Assembly: GCF_000011245.1 (NCBI RefSeq)
Contig: NC_004193.1
Location: forward strand, 1,714,501 to 1,778,500
Length of the DNA: 64,000 nucleotides
Source of the DNA: Oceanobacillus iheyensis HTE831
GTDB taxonomy: Bacteria > Bacillota > Bacilli > Bacillales > Amphibacillaceae
Direction of reading: 5' to 3'
The first letter of the stretch is position 1. Each line of letters opens with the position of its first letter. Position numbers and translations under genes: made by a program. This document shows positions 48,292 to 57,075 of this stretch, piece after piece. The notes under the pieces are model-generated. The model was not told the DNA's origin. It saw only the letters and a list, made by a program, of their open reading frames with translations, and made no database searches.

Positions 48292-48531
48292 AGGACATAG
48301 GCAGAAACAGTAGTCATTTAAAGAAATATAAATGGTTTCAAGAGTTGTTAAACGATAAAGAGTATAAACAACTGATTGTTCACGACAAAGATGTACGTGA
48401 GGCCATTGGAAAGTTTGATAGTAAGAAAATTGATAATAAGCTTTTCCAAAATAGGTACCGAATAAAGCTACAAAATATTTTACAAAAAAAGTCAAATAAT
48501 CTTGCCTAGTTTGGATGGTATAGTGCAGCAA
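48292..48531 (+). repeat. 240-bp duplication, truncated copy A
   Basis: This block aligns without gaps, at an offset of 1890 bases, to 50182-50421, with about nine mismatches. It corresponds to codon 31 to the stop, plus 22 bases, of the small gene at 50091-50399. It lacks the start and membrane-anchor part, and the substitution GACTAG to GCCTAG keeps the stop. It is a pseudogene fragment or half of a duplication. Confidence 0.93.
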
Positions 48532-48590
48532 ACGGATGCAATTTTGGAATAAAGAAGGAGCTCAATTTGCCATTTAGAGCCAGATTGTTG
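48525..48590. repeat. GCAGCAA extragenic repeat, copy 1
   Basis: GCAGCAAACGGATGCAATTT followed by TGGAATAA closely matches the sequence at 49979-50006 (GCAGCAACCGGTCGCCATTC followed by CAGAATAA). It abuts the right edge of the 240-bp duplication. Confidence 0.55.
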
Positions 48591-48754
48591 AAGAACATGA
48601 CCTTTTGTTTTGGTAGAACCTTATCCAGAGAAAACCATAGAAAGTAAAAAGGTATTATAAAAAAATCAAGGGGGGCTAAGTTATCGTGAAGGTTTTCCCC
48701 CCACATTTACGTCATTTTTTATACTGGAATTGATACTCATAAGTTGTGAAAATG

Positions 48755-49013
48755 AAAATAATATAGACCAAAATTAAAAAGAAAAATAATAGTTATTCAG
48801 TTCAAGATGGAAACAACGAAGTTCCTTTTCTAAACAGATGAAGGGCAACACTTTCAAATCATATTCCTCTTTGATGAGGTACTTAACTATACTAATCGCG
48901 CACAAAAAAACAACAAATCTGCAGATAGAGAATGAGATTATTACGACAGTGTAGTGAAACCTTTTATGGAACAAGCACAGCTAAACTTCTTATGTAAAGG
49001 TAGTTGAGTTTTA
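48755..49013 (+). pseudogene. Possible coding remnant
   Basis: One frame reads DEGQHFQIIFLFDEVLNYTN, then RAQKNNKSADRE, a stop, then DYYDSVVKPFMEQAQLNFL. This has protein-like composition but is broken by stops and has no start, and I do not recognise a family. The rest of the 48591-49060 stretch is AT-rich, with a GGGGGG/CCCCCC inverted repeat near 48669-48702. Confidence 0.25.
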
Positions 49014-49064
49014 TAACAGGATTATGCAATTAACGCTTTAATAAGTCTAAATTATCGGTCAAAG

Positions 49065-49101
49065 TGACACTAATTGAATCTATTTTATTCAATTAGTGTC
49101 A
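49065..49101 (-). terminator. Hairpin downstream of bioY
   Basis: TGACACTAATTGAA and TTCAATTAGTGTCA form a perfect 14-bp stem beyond the bioY stop. The T run on the minus strand is weak. Confidence 0.7.
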
Positions 49102-49105
49102 TAAC

Positions 49106-49675
49106 TTATGCAATTTCTTTTGGCATATCTCCAAGCAGTTTTGCTTGTATAAGGCGTCTTCTGACAACAATGCCAATCCAACTGGCTAGAAATGCCTTAA
49201 TGAATCCTACAGCAAGAAACGGGTATACTCCGGCAGCCAAGGAAGCAGTCCATTCAAGATCCAATACAAGTTTCAATTGAATAGTACCAAAAACTAGTGT
49301 TACAAACATTCCCATAATATTTGCGATGACAGCCATGGGGATTGTAAACCTTGTTTTTTCCAAAATGAGACCAGTAACGTATGCTGCGGCTATAAACCCA
49401 AAAATATACCCACCTGAAGGGCCTACAAGCACCTGTGATCCCCCGCTGAATCCAGCGAATACAGGAAGGCCGACCATTCCAATCGCCATATAGAGCACCA
49501 TTGCCAATGAACCCTGACGGCTTCCAAGAATAGTTGCTGCAATCCCTACTGCCAGTGTTTGGCCACTGATTGGAATAAGCGGAAGGGGAATTTCCACCTG
49601 TGCAAGTATTGCAGTTATTGCGGCAAATATAGAGATTTTAAGCATAATTCTCAATTTATTACTTTGTCGATTCAA
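49106..49675 (-). CDS. bioY: Biotin transporter BioY
   Basis: A 189-residue S component of a biotin transporter with about six helices: QVEIPLPLIPISGQTLAVGI, LYMAIGMVGLPVFAGFSGG and LVGPSGGYIFGFIAAAYVTG are BioY signatures. It binds biotin and works alone or with an ECF module. The start is TTG 49675 after AAGGGGGACG; the frame continues upstream, but only this start has a site. The promoter overlaps a BirA-type operator, so expression should fall when biotin is ample. Confidence 0.93.
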   Translation of the reverse strand: MNRQSNKLRIMLKISIFAAITAILAQVEIPLPLIPISGQTLAVGIAATILGSRQGSLAMVLYMAIGMVGLPVFAGFSGGSQVLVGPSGGYIFGFIAAAYVTGLILEKTRFTIPMAVIANIMGMFVTLVFGTIQLKLVLDLEWTASLAAGVYPFLAVGFIKAFLASWIGIVVRRRLIQAKLLGDMPKEIA

Positions 49676-49703
49676 TGTAAACGTCCCCCTTCGATTAAAA
49701 ATT

Positions 49704-49732
49704 ATTCTAATCGTAGAGCGAGTAATTGTCAA
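49704..49732 (-). promoter_or_regulatory. bioY promoter
   Basis: On the minus strand TTGACA (49732-49727), a 17-base spacer, and TAGAAT (49709-49704). The -35 box lies inside the BirA operator half-site. Confidence 0.82.
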
Positions 49733-49758
49733 CCATTACAATTATATAGTTTACAATT
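49724..49758 (-). promoter_or_regulatory. BirA (biotin repressor) operator
   Basis: AATTGTCAACC (49724-49734) and AGTTTACAATT (49748-49758) form an inverted repeat with a 13-base spacer, close to the biotin operator pattern TTGTTAACC...GGTTAACAA. One half overlaps the -35 box, so BirA-biotinyl-AMP would block RNA polymerase. Confidence 0.78.
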
Positions 49759-49978
49759 TCAATTATAATGTTCTACATATCGATCATTAAAAAAAAGTAA
49801 CACTTATTTCAAAGTAAAGTTTCAATAGGTATTGTTTCTGATAATGAAAATATAGGAGTTGAAGTTGCACCCCCTTGATATGATACTTCATCAAAGTTAT
49901 TCAACTGTTTCTCTCGTGGTATGTTATTATAAATTTAATTAATGATTTTGCTAGCTTAAGAACCATTTATTTGATTTA

Positions 49979-50030
49979 TGCAGCAACCGGTCGCCATTCC
50001 AGAATAAGACTTGGCGATCGTTCCATACAT
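49979..50030. repeat. GCAGCAA extragenic repeat, copy 2
   Basis: GCAGCAACCGGTCGCCATTC starts a block with CGGTCGCCA pairing to TGGCGATCG (one wobble). It resembles 48525-48552. It lies between the bioY operator and the small gene at 50091. The rest of 49759-49978 shows nothing recognisable. Confidence 0.5.
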
Positions 50031-50090
50031 AAGAGTCAGATTGCGAAACATTTATAGTGGCAAATCCGTAATTAAACGAGGGGGTATAAT

Positions 50091-50399
50091 GTGGAACTTT
50101 TATTTTACATTTTTATATTCGGTTTAATCGTATTTTTGAATCTGGGTCTTTATTTGCCGTCTTTAATGGCGGTTAATGAGGAGGACATAGGCAGAAACAG
50201 TAGTCATTTAAAGAAATATAAATGGTTTCAAGAGTTGTTAAACGATAAAGAGTATAAACAACTGATTGTTCACGACAAAGATGTACGTGAGGCCATTGGA
50301 AAGTTTGATAGTAAGAAAATTGATAAGAAGCTTTTCCAGAATAGGTACCGAAAAAAGCTACAAAATATTATACAAAAAAAGTCAAATAATCTTGACTAG
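50091..50399 (+). CDS. Small membrane-anchored protein of unknown function
   Basis: A 102-residue protein starting GTG 50091, six bases after GAGGGGG. It has one N-terminal transmembrane helix (LLFYIFIFGLIVFLNLGLYL) and a strongly charged cytoplasmic tail (HLKKYKWFQELLNDKEYKQL, ending KKLQNIIQKKSNNLD). No family is recognised. A 240-bp 5'-truncated copy lies 1.9 kb upstream at 48292-48531. An IS30-family element is inserted 69 bases after its stop, separating it from a terminator at 51487-51529. Confidence 0.6.
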   Translation: MELLFYIFIFGLIVFLNLGLYLPSLMAVNEEDIGRNSSHLKKYKWFQELLNDKEYKQLIVHDKDVREAIGKFDSKKIDKKLFQNRYRKKLQNIIQKKSNNLD

Positions 50400-50421
50400 A
50401 TTGGATGGTATAGTGCGGCAA
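50182..50421 (+). repeat. 240-bp duplication, copy B (inside intact gene)
   Basis: Counterpart of 48292-48531, gapless, with about nine substitutions. It starts at codon 31 of the small membrane-protein gene. Confidence 0.93.
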
Positions 50422-50463
50422 TACCAGCTATTAGTTGTCACCATTTTTCGGTATAACAGTTTG

Positions 50464-51467
<1,004 letters not shown>

Positions 51468-51486
51468 ATTACAATTCGTCGTATAT

Positions 51487-51529
51487 AAAAATCTTTTCCT
51501 CTAGATATTAAAGGAGGAAGAGATTTTTT
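51487..51529 (+). terminator. Terminator stranded beyond the IS element
   Basis: AAAAATCTTTTCCTC and GAGGAAGAGATTTTT form a 15-bp stem (one wobble) with a T run. No gene precedes it on this side of the IS, so it probably served the small gene at 50091. Confidence 0.8.
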
Positions 51530-51543
51530 ATTTTGTTTATCAA

Positions 51544-51560
51544 ATACCTGAGTGGGGTAT
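51544..51560 (+). promoter_or_regulatory. CsoR-like operator upstream of the copper ATPase
   Basis: ATACC TGAGTGG GGTAT is an inverted repeat of the kind bound by the copper sensor CsoR (ATACC...GGGGTAT). It is 25 bases before the start of the copper ATPase gene. Confidence 0.55.
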
Positions 51561-51584
51561 ATTGGAGAGTGAGGAGGGATAAAT

Positions 51585-53600
51585 TTGAATCATGAACATA
51601 ACCATAACCACAGTACAGATGACCATCAAAATTATGGATCCCATGGTCATGAAGATCACCATGAACATATGATTTCAGACTTTAAACGACGATTTTTTAT
51701 TTCTTTCTTTTTAGCCATTCCAGTCATTATTTTATCTGATATGATTCAAATGTTCTTTGGTTATACATTATCTTTTAGTGGAGATCATTGGGTCGAATTC
51801 ATTCTTGCAACTGTTATCTTTTTCTACGGAGGATGGCCATTTATAACTGGATTATTTGATGAGATAAAACAAAAATCTCCCGGGATGATGACACTTATTG
51901 GCTTTGCCATTTTTGTTGCTTATATTTATAGTGCTGCCACTGTATTTGGTATCGATGGTAACGACTTGTTTTGGGAGCTTGCGACGTTGATTGTGATCAT
52001 GCTTCTTGGCCATTGGATTGAAATGAAATCTATCAATAAAGCTTCAGAATCTCTAGAAGCGCTCGCAGACTTGATGCCACAAGAAGCAGTGAAAATAGAT
52101 ACAGAAGGTAACACCGAAACGATTTCCATATCTCACTTACAAACGGGAGATCATCTATTAATTAAACCAGGTGAGAAAGTTCCAGCAGATGCTGTGATCA
52201 TTAAAGGAAAGTCTTCCATAGATGAGTCGATGTTAACAGGAGAATCTGTACCTGTTGAGAAATCTGTTAAAGATGAAGTAATCGGAGGGTCCATTAATAC
52301 ATCAGGTTCGTTAACTGTAGAAGTTACAAAAACGAATGAAGAAGGCTATCTGTCTCAAGTCATTCAATTAGTAAAAGAAGCACAAGAAAGCAAATCCAAA
52401 ACACAAATGCTATCTGATCGTGCGGCAAAATTGCTATTTTATGTAGCTGTTATTGCTGGTATCCTTACATTTATCATTTGGCTCCTATTAGGATATGGAC
52501 TTGCAGAAGCAACTACGAGAATGGTTACGGTATTAGTCATTTCATGTCCACACGCATTAGGGTTAGCAATTCCATTAGTTGTAGCTCGATCCACTGTTTT
52601 ATCTGCTAACAAAGGCTTGTTTATTCGAAATAGAATGGGTTTTGAAGATGCTAGGAATGTTGATACAGTTGTTTTCGATAAAACAGGCACATTAACGAAG
52701 GGCGCATTTGGGATCACAGATATCATTCCGGAAGGCGAACAATCCGAAGAAGAATTGTTACGAATCGCAGCTTCGGTAGAATCACAGTCTGAACATCCCA
52801 TTGCAACAGGGATTTTGAATGAAGCGAAAAATAGGAATATTGATATTCAATCGCCTGATGAATTCGATTCTATTACAGGAGCAGGAATAAAAGCGGTATT
52901 AAACAATGAATCAATTCTGGCAGTCAGCCCAGGCTATATGGAAAAGGAAAATATCGCTTTTGATAAACATAAATTTCAATCGTTATCGGAAGCGGGGAAA
53001 ACAGTTATTTTTATAGTAAAACAGGATTCGTTCATCGGTATGATTGCGTTGGCTGATCAGGTGAAAGACTCGTCCAAAGAAGCGATAAATCGTTTACATG
53101 AACTTGGTATCCATGCTCAAATGCTTACAGGTGATAACGAGAAAGTAGCGAAAGGTGTAGCAAACCAAATTGGTATCGATGAAGTAATAGCACAGGTGCT
53201 ACCACATGAAAAAGCAGATAAGATACAACAGCTGCAGCAGGAAAATAAACGAGTCGCAATGACTGGTGATGGGATTAACGATGCTCCTGCATTAGCGAAT
53301 GCAGATTTAGGTGTAGCAGTTGGAGCAGGTACAGATGTTGCCATGGAAAGTGCTGATATCGTATTGGTCAACAGTGATCCCAAAGATGTTGTTTCTATCA
53401 TTGAATTATCTCGATTGACTTACCATAAAATGATTCAAAATTTATGGTGGGCAGCAGGATACAATATCATTGCGATTCCATTAGCTGCAGGTATATTAGC
53501 CCCATGGGGGATTGTATTAGATCCTGCTGTTGGAGCGGTACTCATGTCACTAAGTACAATTATTGTAGCGATCAATGCTAGAACGTTAAATATGAAATAA
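51585..53600 (+). CDS. copB: CopB-type copper-exporting P-type ATPase
   Basis: A 671-residue P1B-type ATPase. The cytosolic N terminus is a histidine-rich metal tail (MNHEHNHNHSTDDHQNYGSH). The channel motif is CPH, in VISCPHALGLAIP, as in CopB/P1B-3 pumps rather than the CPC of CopA. The actuator loop has MLTGESVP, the phosphorylation site is DKTGTLTKG, the nucleotide domain contains SEHPIA, and the hinge is TGDGINDAPAL. It expels copper (Cu(I) or Cu(II)) or silver. The start is TTG 51585 after AGGAGGGATAAA. A CsoR-like operator lies just upstream. Confidence 0.92.
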   Translation: MNHEHNHNHSTDDHQNYGSHGHEDHHEHMISDFKRRFFISFFLAIPVIILSDMIQMFFGYTLSFSGDHWVEFILATVIFFYGGWPFITGLFDEIKQKSPGMMTLIGFAIFVAYIYSAATVFGIDGNDLFWELATLIVIMLLGHWIEMKSINKASESLEALADLMPQEAVKIDTEGNTETISISHLQTGDHLLIKPGEKVPADAVIIKGKSSIDESMLTGESVPVEKSVKDEVIGGSINTSGSLTVEVTKTNEEGYLSQVIQLVKEAQESKSKTQMLSDRAAKLLFYVAVIAGILTFIIWLLLGYGLAEATTRMVTVLVISCPHALGLAIPLVVARSTVLSANKGLFIRNRMGFEDARNVDTVVFDKTGTLTKGAFGITDIIPEGEQSEEELLRIAASVESQSEHPIATGILNEAKNRNIDIQSPDEFDSITGAGIKAVLNNESILAVSPGYMEKENIAFDKHKFQSLSEAGKTVIFIVKQDSFIGMIALADQVKDSSKEAINRLHELGIHAQMLTGDNEKVAKGVANQIGIDEVIAQVLPHEKADKIQQLQQENKRVAMTGDGINDAPALANADLGVAVGAGTDVAMESADIVLVNSDPKDVVSIIELSRLTYHKMIQNLWWAAGYNIIAIPLAAGILAPWGIVLDPAVGAVLMSLSTIIVAINARTLNMK

Positions 53601-53647
53601 TACAAATAGAGAGCTATCTCACAATAGGAGATAGCTCTATTTGTATT
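53601..53647. terminator. Bidirectional terminator between copB and SDR gene
   Basis: ATACAAATAGAGAGCTATCTC pairs with GAGATAGCTCTATTTGTAT, with a two-base bulge; it lies at the junction of convergent genes. Confidence 0.88.
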
Positions 53648-54518
53648 ATGGTGCAACTTCTTCAATAGCTTTATGCTCCATTCCGAGCTCTTTAATGCTC
53701 CAGTCCCATAATTTTTTAGCTTCATCTTCATTCACTTTATTATATTTTGTCGGCTGTAATTTTTTCTTATAAAAGTATCTGCCTGAAAGGTGATCAATTT
53801 TCGGTTCTGTGGCAAGATATATAGCAGTTTCCGCACCTTCTTCTGATGTAAGGAAGAAGGGACGAAGTAGAAGATGTACTTTTTCACCAAATCCCGTCTG
53901 TCTGTCTACACCGAGACTTGTCGATACCGCTCCAGGATGTAGGGCAAACGTTGATACATTGGTACCTTCTAGGTGTTTATTTAATTCAAGTGTGAAGAGT
54001 ATATTGCATAATTTAGACTGTCCATAACCTTTAATTACATTAAATGAACGATTGTTAAAATGCATATCATTATAATCTAACGTTCCAGCTTTATAGGCCC
54101 CAGAAGCTACATTAATAATTCGAGCTTGTTCCGATTTTTTCAACACATCTAAGAGAAGGTGAGTCAGCAAGAAATGACCGAGGTGATTAACACCAGTCAT
54201 TGATTCAAATCCATCTTCAGTCTTGGTATGTTTAAGTGAAACAACACCCGCATTATTGATTAAACCATCAATCTTGTCAAAGTCTTCTTTTATTTGATCT
54301 GCAAATTTAGATATACTTTCCATAGAACCTAAATCACATTGATATAATGAGATATTCGTTGAGTTGCTTTCCTCCATTGCTTTTTCTTTTGCTTCGTTAC
54401 CGCGTTTAGTATCTCTACATGCCATAATTACATGAATACCTTTTTTAGCAAGTTCTATCGTTGTTGCTAATCCCATTCCAGTGTTTGCGCCGGTTACTAT
54501 TATCGTTTTATTTTGCAT
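53646..54518 (-). CDS. Short-chain dehydrogenase/reductase (retinol dehydrogenase-like)
   Basis: A 290-residue SDR with the cofactor loop TIIVTGANTGMGLATTIELA, NNAG in LINNAGVVSL, the catalytic Ser in NVASGAYKA and YGQSK for Tyr/Lys. An Arg just after strand 2 (ACRDTKRG) suggests NADP(H). It resembles RDH11-like and plant light-dependent-type SDRs; the substrate is unknown. The start ATG 54518 follows AAAAGGAGAATTGC. It is a single gene. Confidence 0.88.
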   Translation of the reverse strand: MQNKTIIVTGANTGMGLATTIELAKKGIHVIMACRDTKRGNEAKEKAMEESNSTNISLYQCDLGSMESISKFADQIKEDFDKIDGLINNAGVVSLKHTKTEDGFESMTGVNHLGHFLLTHLLLDVLKKSEQARIINVASGAYKAGTLDYNDMHFNNRSFNVIKGYGQSKLCNILFTLELNKHLEGTNVSTFALHPGAVSTSLGVDRQTGFGEKVHLLLRPFFLTSEEGAETAIYLATEPKIDHLSGRYFYKKKLQPTKYNKVNEDEAKKLWDWSIKELGMEHKAIEEVAP

Positions 54519-54662
54519 GCAATTCTCCTTTTGTTTAGTATAAAAGTCTATACCCGTATTATTAAAGTTTCAAAAGGGATAAAATAATATTGGTGAACCA
54601 TGTTATTATTAATTATAATAGATATGTTGGAATAATTAAAAGATTAAGGAAGTTATTTTACG

Positions 54663-55121
54663 ATGAATGTATATATTGAAGAGGTCACAAAAGAAAACTG
54701 GAGAGAGATCGCAACGTTAACAGTTGCATCTCACCAACAACATTTAGTGGAGAGTGTATCATATTGTTTAGCGGAAAGTTTTATTGAACAATATACAATT
54801 TCTTTAGGATTGTACGATGATGATACACCTATAGGGTATGCAATGGTAGGATTTCATTCCCAGGAAAAACAAAGCGCATGGTTTGATCGGTTTATGATTG
54901 CTGCAGAACACCAAGGGAAAGGGTATGCACATCAATATATACCGTTAATCCTGGATTATATAAAAATGAAATATCAAGTAAAATCGATAAAATTAAGTAT
55001 TATACCTACGAATGATGTTGCAAAACTATTATACGAGAAGTATGGATTTGTGCTAACAGGGGAGACAGATCCAGAGGGAGAATTAATTATGGAATTATTT
55101 GTTGAAGATAGCGGTTACTAA
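54663..55121 (+). CDS. GNAT acetyltransferase, BltD/spermidine-like
   Basis: A 152-residue GNAT enzyme with WFDRFMIAAEHQGKGYAHQY, the acetyl-CoA loop (Q-x-x-G-x-G/A variant), and IKLSIIPTNDVAKLLYEKYG near the C terminus. The overall pattern, including SLGLYDDDTPIGYAMVGF and the C-terminal GELIMEL, is close to B. subtilis BltD, which acetylates spermine and spermidine. Polyamine substrate is inferred. No MFS exporter like Blt is adjacent. The start ATG 54663 follows AAGGAAGTTATTTTACG. Confidence 0.78.
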   Translation: MNVYIEEVTKENWREIATLTVASHQQHLVESVSYCLAESFIEQYTISLGLYDDDTPIGYAMVGFHSQEKQSAWFDRFMIAAEHQGKGYAHQYIPLILDYIKMKYQVKSIKLSIIPTNDVAKLLYEKYGFVLTGETDPEGELIMELFVEDSGY

Positions 55122-55172
55122 TGTAAGTGTGTTATTTGGTTATACAAGTAAACTATAAGGAGTAACCAACTA

Positions 55173-55553
55173 TTGAAAAAGAAAATATTTATAACTTTAC
55201 TTATTGTTAGTCTTTGTATAAACATTTATTTTTTAGGGAAGCAGTTGTTAATAGATCAATGGTATGTAGCAAATGAAGAAGATGAAACTATTCTTGGAGA
55301 AATGGTAGTAAAGGCAATTAATTCGAACGAGTATAGAGATATCAGTGAAAATGAACAAATTATTAGTATTAAAACTTCTGTAGACCGGAATAAGGGAGGA
55401 GTATTCCCTTATCATTATAATATATTCGTGTTTACGAATAAAAATAAACATTTATTTAGTTGTGAAGATGATCGTTGTACAAAAGTAGAGAAATACAGTG
55501 AAATGTATTCGGATTATCGAGATGAACGTCCGAAATTACCATTTATCAATTAA
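55173..55553 (+). CDS. Membrane-anchored protein of unknown function
   Basis: A 126-residue protein. The N-terminal helix (KIFITLLIVSLCINIYFLGK) is followed by an extracytoplasmic domain with NKGGVFPYHYNIFVFTNKNK and a CEDDRC pair of cysteines. It has no recognised family and looks like a small exported protein retained by its signal anchor. The start is TTG 55173 after ATAAGGAGTAACCAACTA. It may be co-transcribed with the GNAT gene 51 bases upstream. Confidence 0.55.
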   Translation: MKKKIFITLLIVSLCINIYFLGKQLLIDQWYVANEEDETILGEMVVKAINSNEYRDISENEQIISIKTSVDRNKGGVFPYHYNIFVFTNKNKHLFSCEDDRCTKVEKYSEMYSDYRDERPKLPFIN

Positions 55554-55728
55554 TTGATCATAATTATATTATGTAAACTATAATACGGATGGCAAATGGA
55601 AGTAAGCGATTTTATAGAATAGAAAACTGATTGCCATAGCATGTATTGTCCGTATGTAAAGGAATAAATTTAAAATATCACGATGGAATTAACACTAAAC
55701 TGGACACAAAATTATGAGGTGAATTCAA

Positions 55729-56136
55729 ATGTCAGAGAAAACAGAGTTAATAGATGGCAAAGTATTATACTTTCCAAGAGGATGTAATAACGCACCAAGA
55801 AAAGAATTACTCGTTCAATTTTATGCCAATATATTAGAAAGTCGATCTAATAATCTTAACCAAGTCGTATCTCCTGCAATAACATGGAAAGAAATTCAAA
55901 ATACATCCGTAGAAGGAGCGGAGAGCATATTTGTTTGGCTAATAGAACGACATAAAGATATAGAAGAATTAAATATAGAGTCTGTTATCACACATGGAAA
56001 AGAAGCGGCAGTTAAAGGAACGTATACATCGAACAATGAGTTAACCTATTTTTGTGATATATTCAAATTTAAAAGCGCAGGAAAACAAGCACCTATTATA
56101 GAAGTAACTTCATATAGAATGAGTGACAAAGTATGA
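55729..56136 (+). CDS. NTF2/SnoaL-like protein
   Basis: A 135-residue soluble protein with the cone-shaped NTF2 pattern: NAPRKELLVQFYANILESRS, then ITWKEIQNTSVEGAESIFVW and a C-terminal sheet ending EVTSYRMSDKV. SnoaL-like proteins bind small hydrophobic ligands or act as isomerases; function here is unknown. The start follows ATGAGGTGAATTCAA. A small membrane-protein gene follows 22 bases later. Confidence 0.6.
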   Translation: MSEKTELIDGKVLYFPRGCNNAPRKELLVQFYANILESRSNNLNQVVSPAITWKEIQNTSVEGAESIFVWLIERHKDIEELNIESVITHGKEAAVKGTYTSNNELTYFCDIFKFKSAGKQAPIIEVTSYRMSDKV

Positions 56137-56158
56137 GTTAGGATGTATTGGAGTAATG

Positions 56159-56347
56159 ATGAAACAAAGTATAATAAATATTACTGTATTTATCCTTGTT
56201 TTAGCGGTTCTTTGGTACATCATTGGTAGAGCATTTTTGTATTTCACTTTAGGAACACTAACTATTACTACATCGGTATTTTTGTTTATCATCCTGCCAA
56301 TCATCATTAGTACTTTAATTTTCATTGTATCAAAACAGTTGGATTAG
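56159..56347 (+). CDS. Small two-helix membrane protein
   Basis: A 62-residue protein with two hydrophobic helices (IINITVFILVLAVLWYIIGR and TITTSVFLFIILPIIISTLI) and a short basic tail. ATG 56159 follows TTGGAG; the frame also extends upstream into the previous gene. No family is recognised. It follows the SnoaL-like gene closely, so they may form an operon. Confidence 0.5.
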   Translation: MKQSIINITVFILVLAVLWYIIGRAFLYFTLGTLTITTSVFLFIILPIIISTLIFIVSKQLD

Positions 56348-56430
56348 ACGGAATATTTCAACAAAGTGCCGATTTTTAGGGATGGGAACGTTTGTTCTGT
56401 TTTTGTGGTTAGTAAGGAGGAATTGATAGT

Positions 56431-56757
56431 ATGACAAGGAAAATCATTCTTTTAACCGTATTTTTCTGCATAATGCTATTAATCGGATGCTCTAATAATC
56501 TAACAGGTTATATTGTTGGGATAGAAGACAATGATATTTATTTTTCTGATGGTATGACGCAGGAAGAGTATGAGGAATCGCAAGATAAATCAATCCAACA
56601 GTTAATAGATGAAAATGTATCATTAATTAGCTTAAGGTATGACGGTGACAAAGAGTTCAAACCTGGTGACTATGTAAAAGTGAAATTAGATGGAGATATT
56701 TTGGCATCTTACCCGGAACAAGCTATTGCAAAGGAGATAACAAGCATCAAAAAATAG
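56431..56757 (+). CDS. Lipoprotein, DUF3221-like
   Basis: A 108-residue lipoprotein with signal peptide IILLTVFFCIMLLIGCSNN; the lipobox is LIGC (Cys20). The mature part has GYIVGIEDNDIYFSDGM and KPGDYVKVKLDGDILASYPEQA, an OB-like pattern typical of DUF3221 (YobA-like) lipoproteins of unknown function. The start ATG 56431 follows AAGGAGGAATTGATAGT. Confidence 0.75.
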   Translation: MTRKIILLTVFFCIMLLIGCSNNLTGYIVGIEDNDIYFSDGMTQEEYEESQDKSIQQLIDENVSLISLRYDGDKEFKPGDYVKVKLDGDILASYPEQAIAKEITSIKK

Positions 56758-56999
56758 TATAAGAGGGGATATTATCCTGTCTTAAAAAAAGATTTGTTAA
56801 GAAATAGCGAGGAACATTTTAAAAAGTTACTTAACATAATTGAGTCAGTACCTTACAGAAAAAGAAAAATTTCAATTGAAACGGAAGAAAGAGATAAGAA
56901 TTTCCGGTTATTATTACCATGACGTTCCCTTATTGCGGGTGGTGTCAACTCCGCTGGTACTACCCTGTATAAACACAGAATATATTGTTAGATTGTATA

Positions 57000-57028
57000 T
57001 TTTCAGACTACTTAATAAATGATATAAT
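57000..57028 (+). promoter_or_regulatory. Promoter of the LAGLIDADG gene
   Basis: TTTTCA (57000-57005), 17-base spacer, TATAAT (57023-57028). The stretch 56758-56999 holds no recognisable gene. Confidence 0.5.
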
Positions 57029-57075
57029 TATGGGAACGTATATTCTTGTTATAGTAGTTGGAAGGAGAGGGTATT

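Noticed and set aside
48249..48292. AAATGTGGTT-TTAATCAAAA block resembling the right end of the IS30 element
   Set aside because: Only about 16 of 20 bases match, in an AT-rich stretch, and no terminal repeat GTTGCACTTAAT is present, so a solo IS end is not supported.
48211..48531. 106-codon minus-strand ORF
   Set aside because: It is antisense to the 240-bp duplicated gene tail and has no start signals.
56840..57022. 60-codon ORF before the LAGLIDADG gene
   Set aside because: No ribosome binding site and no recognisable family; it also overlaps the likely promoter of the next gene.
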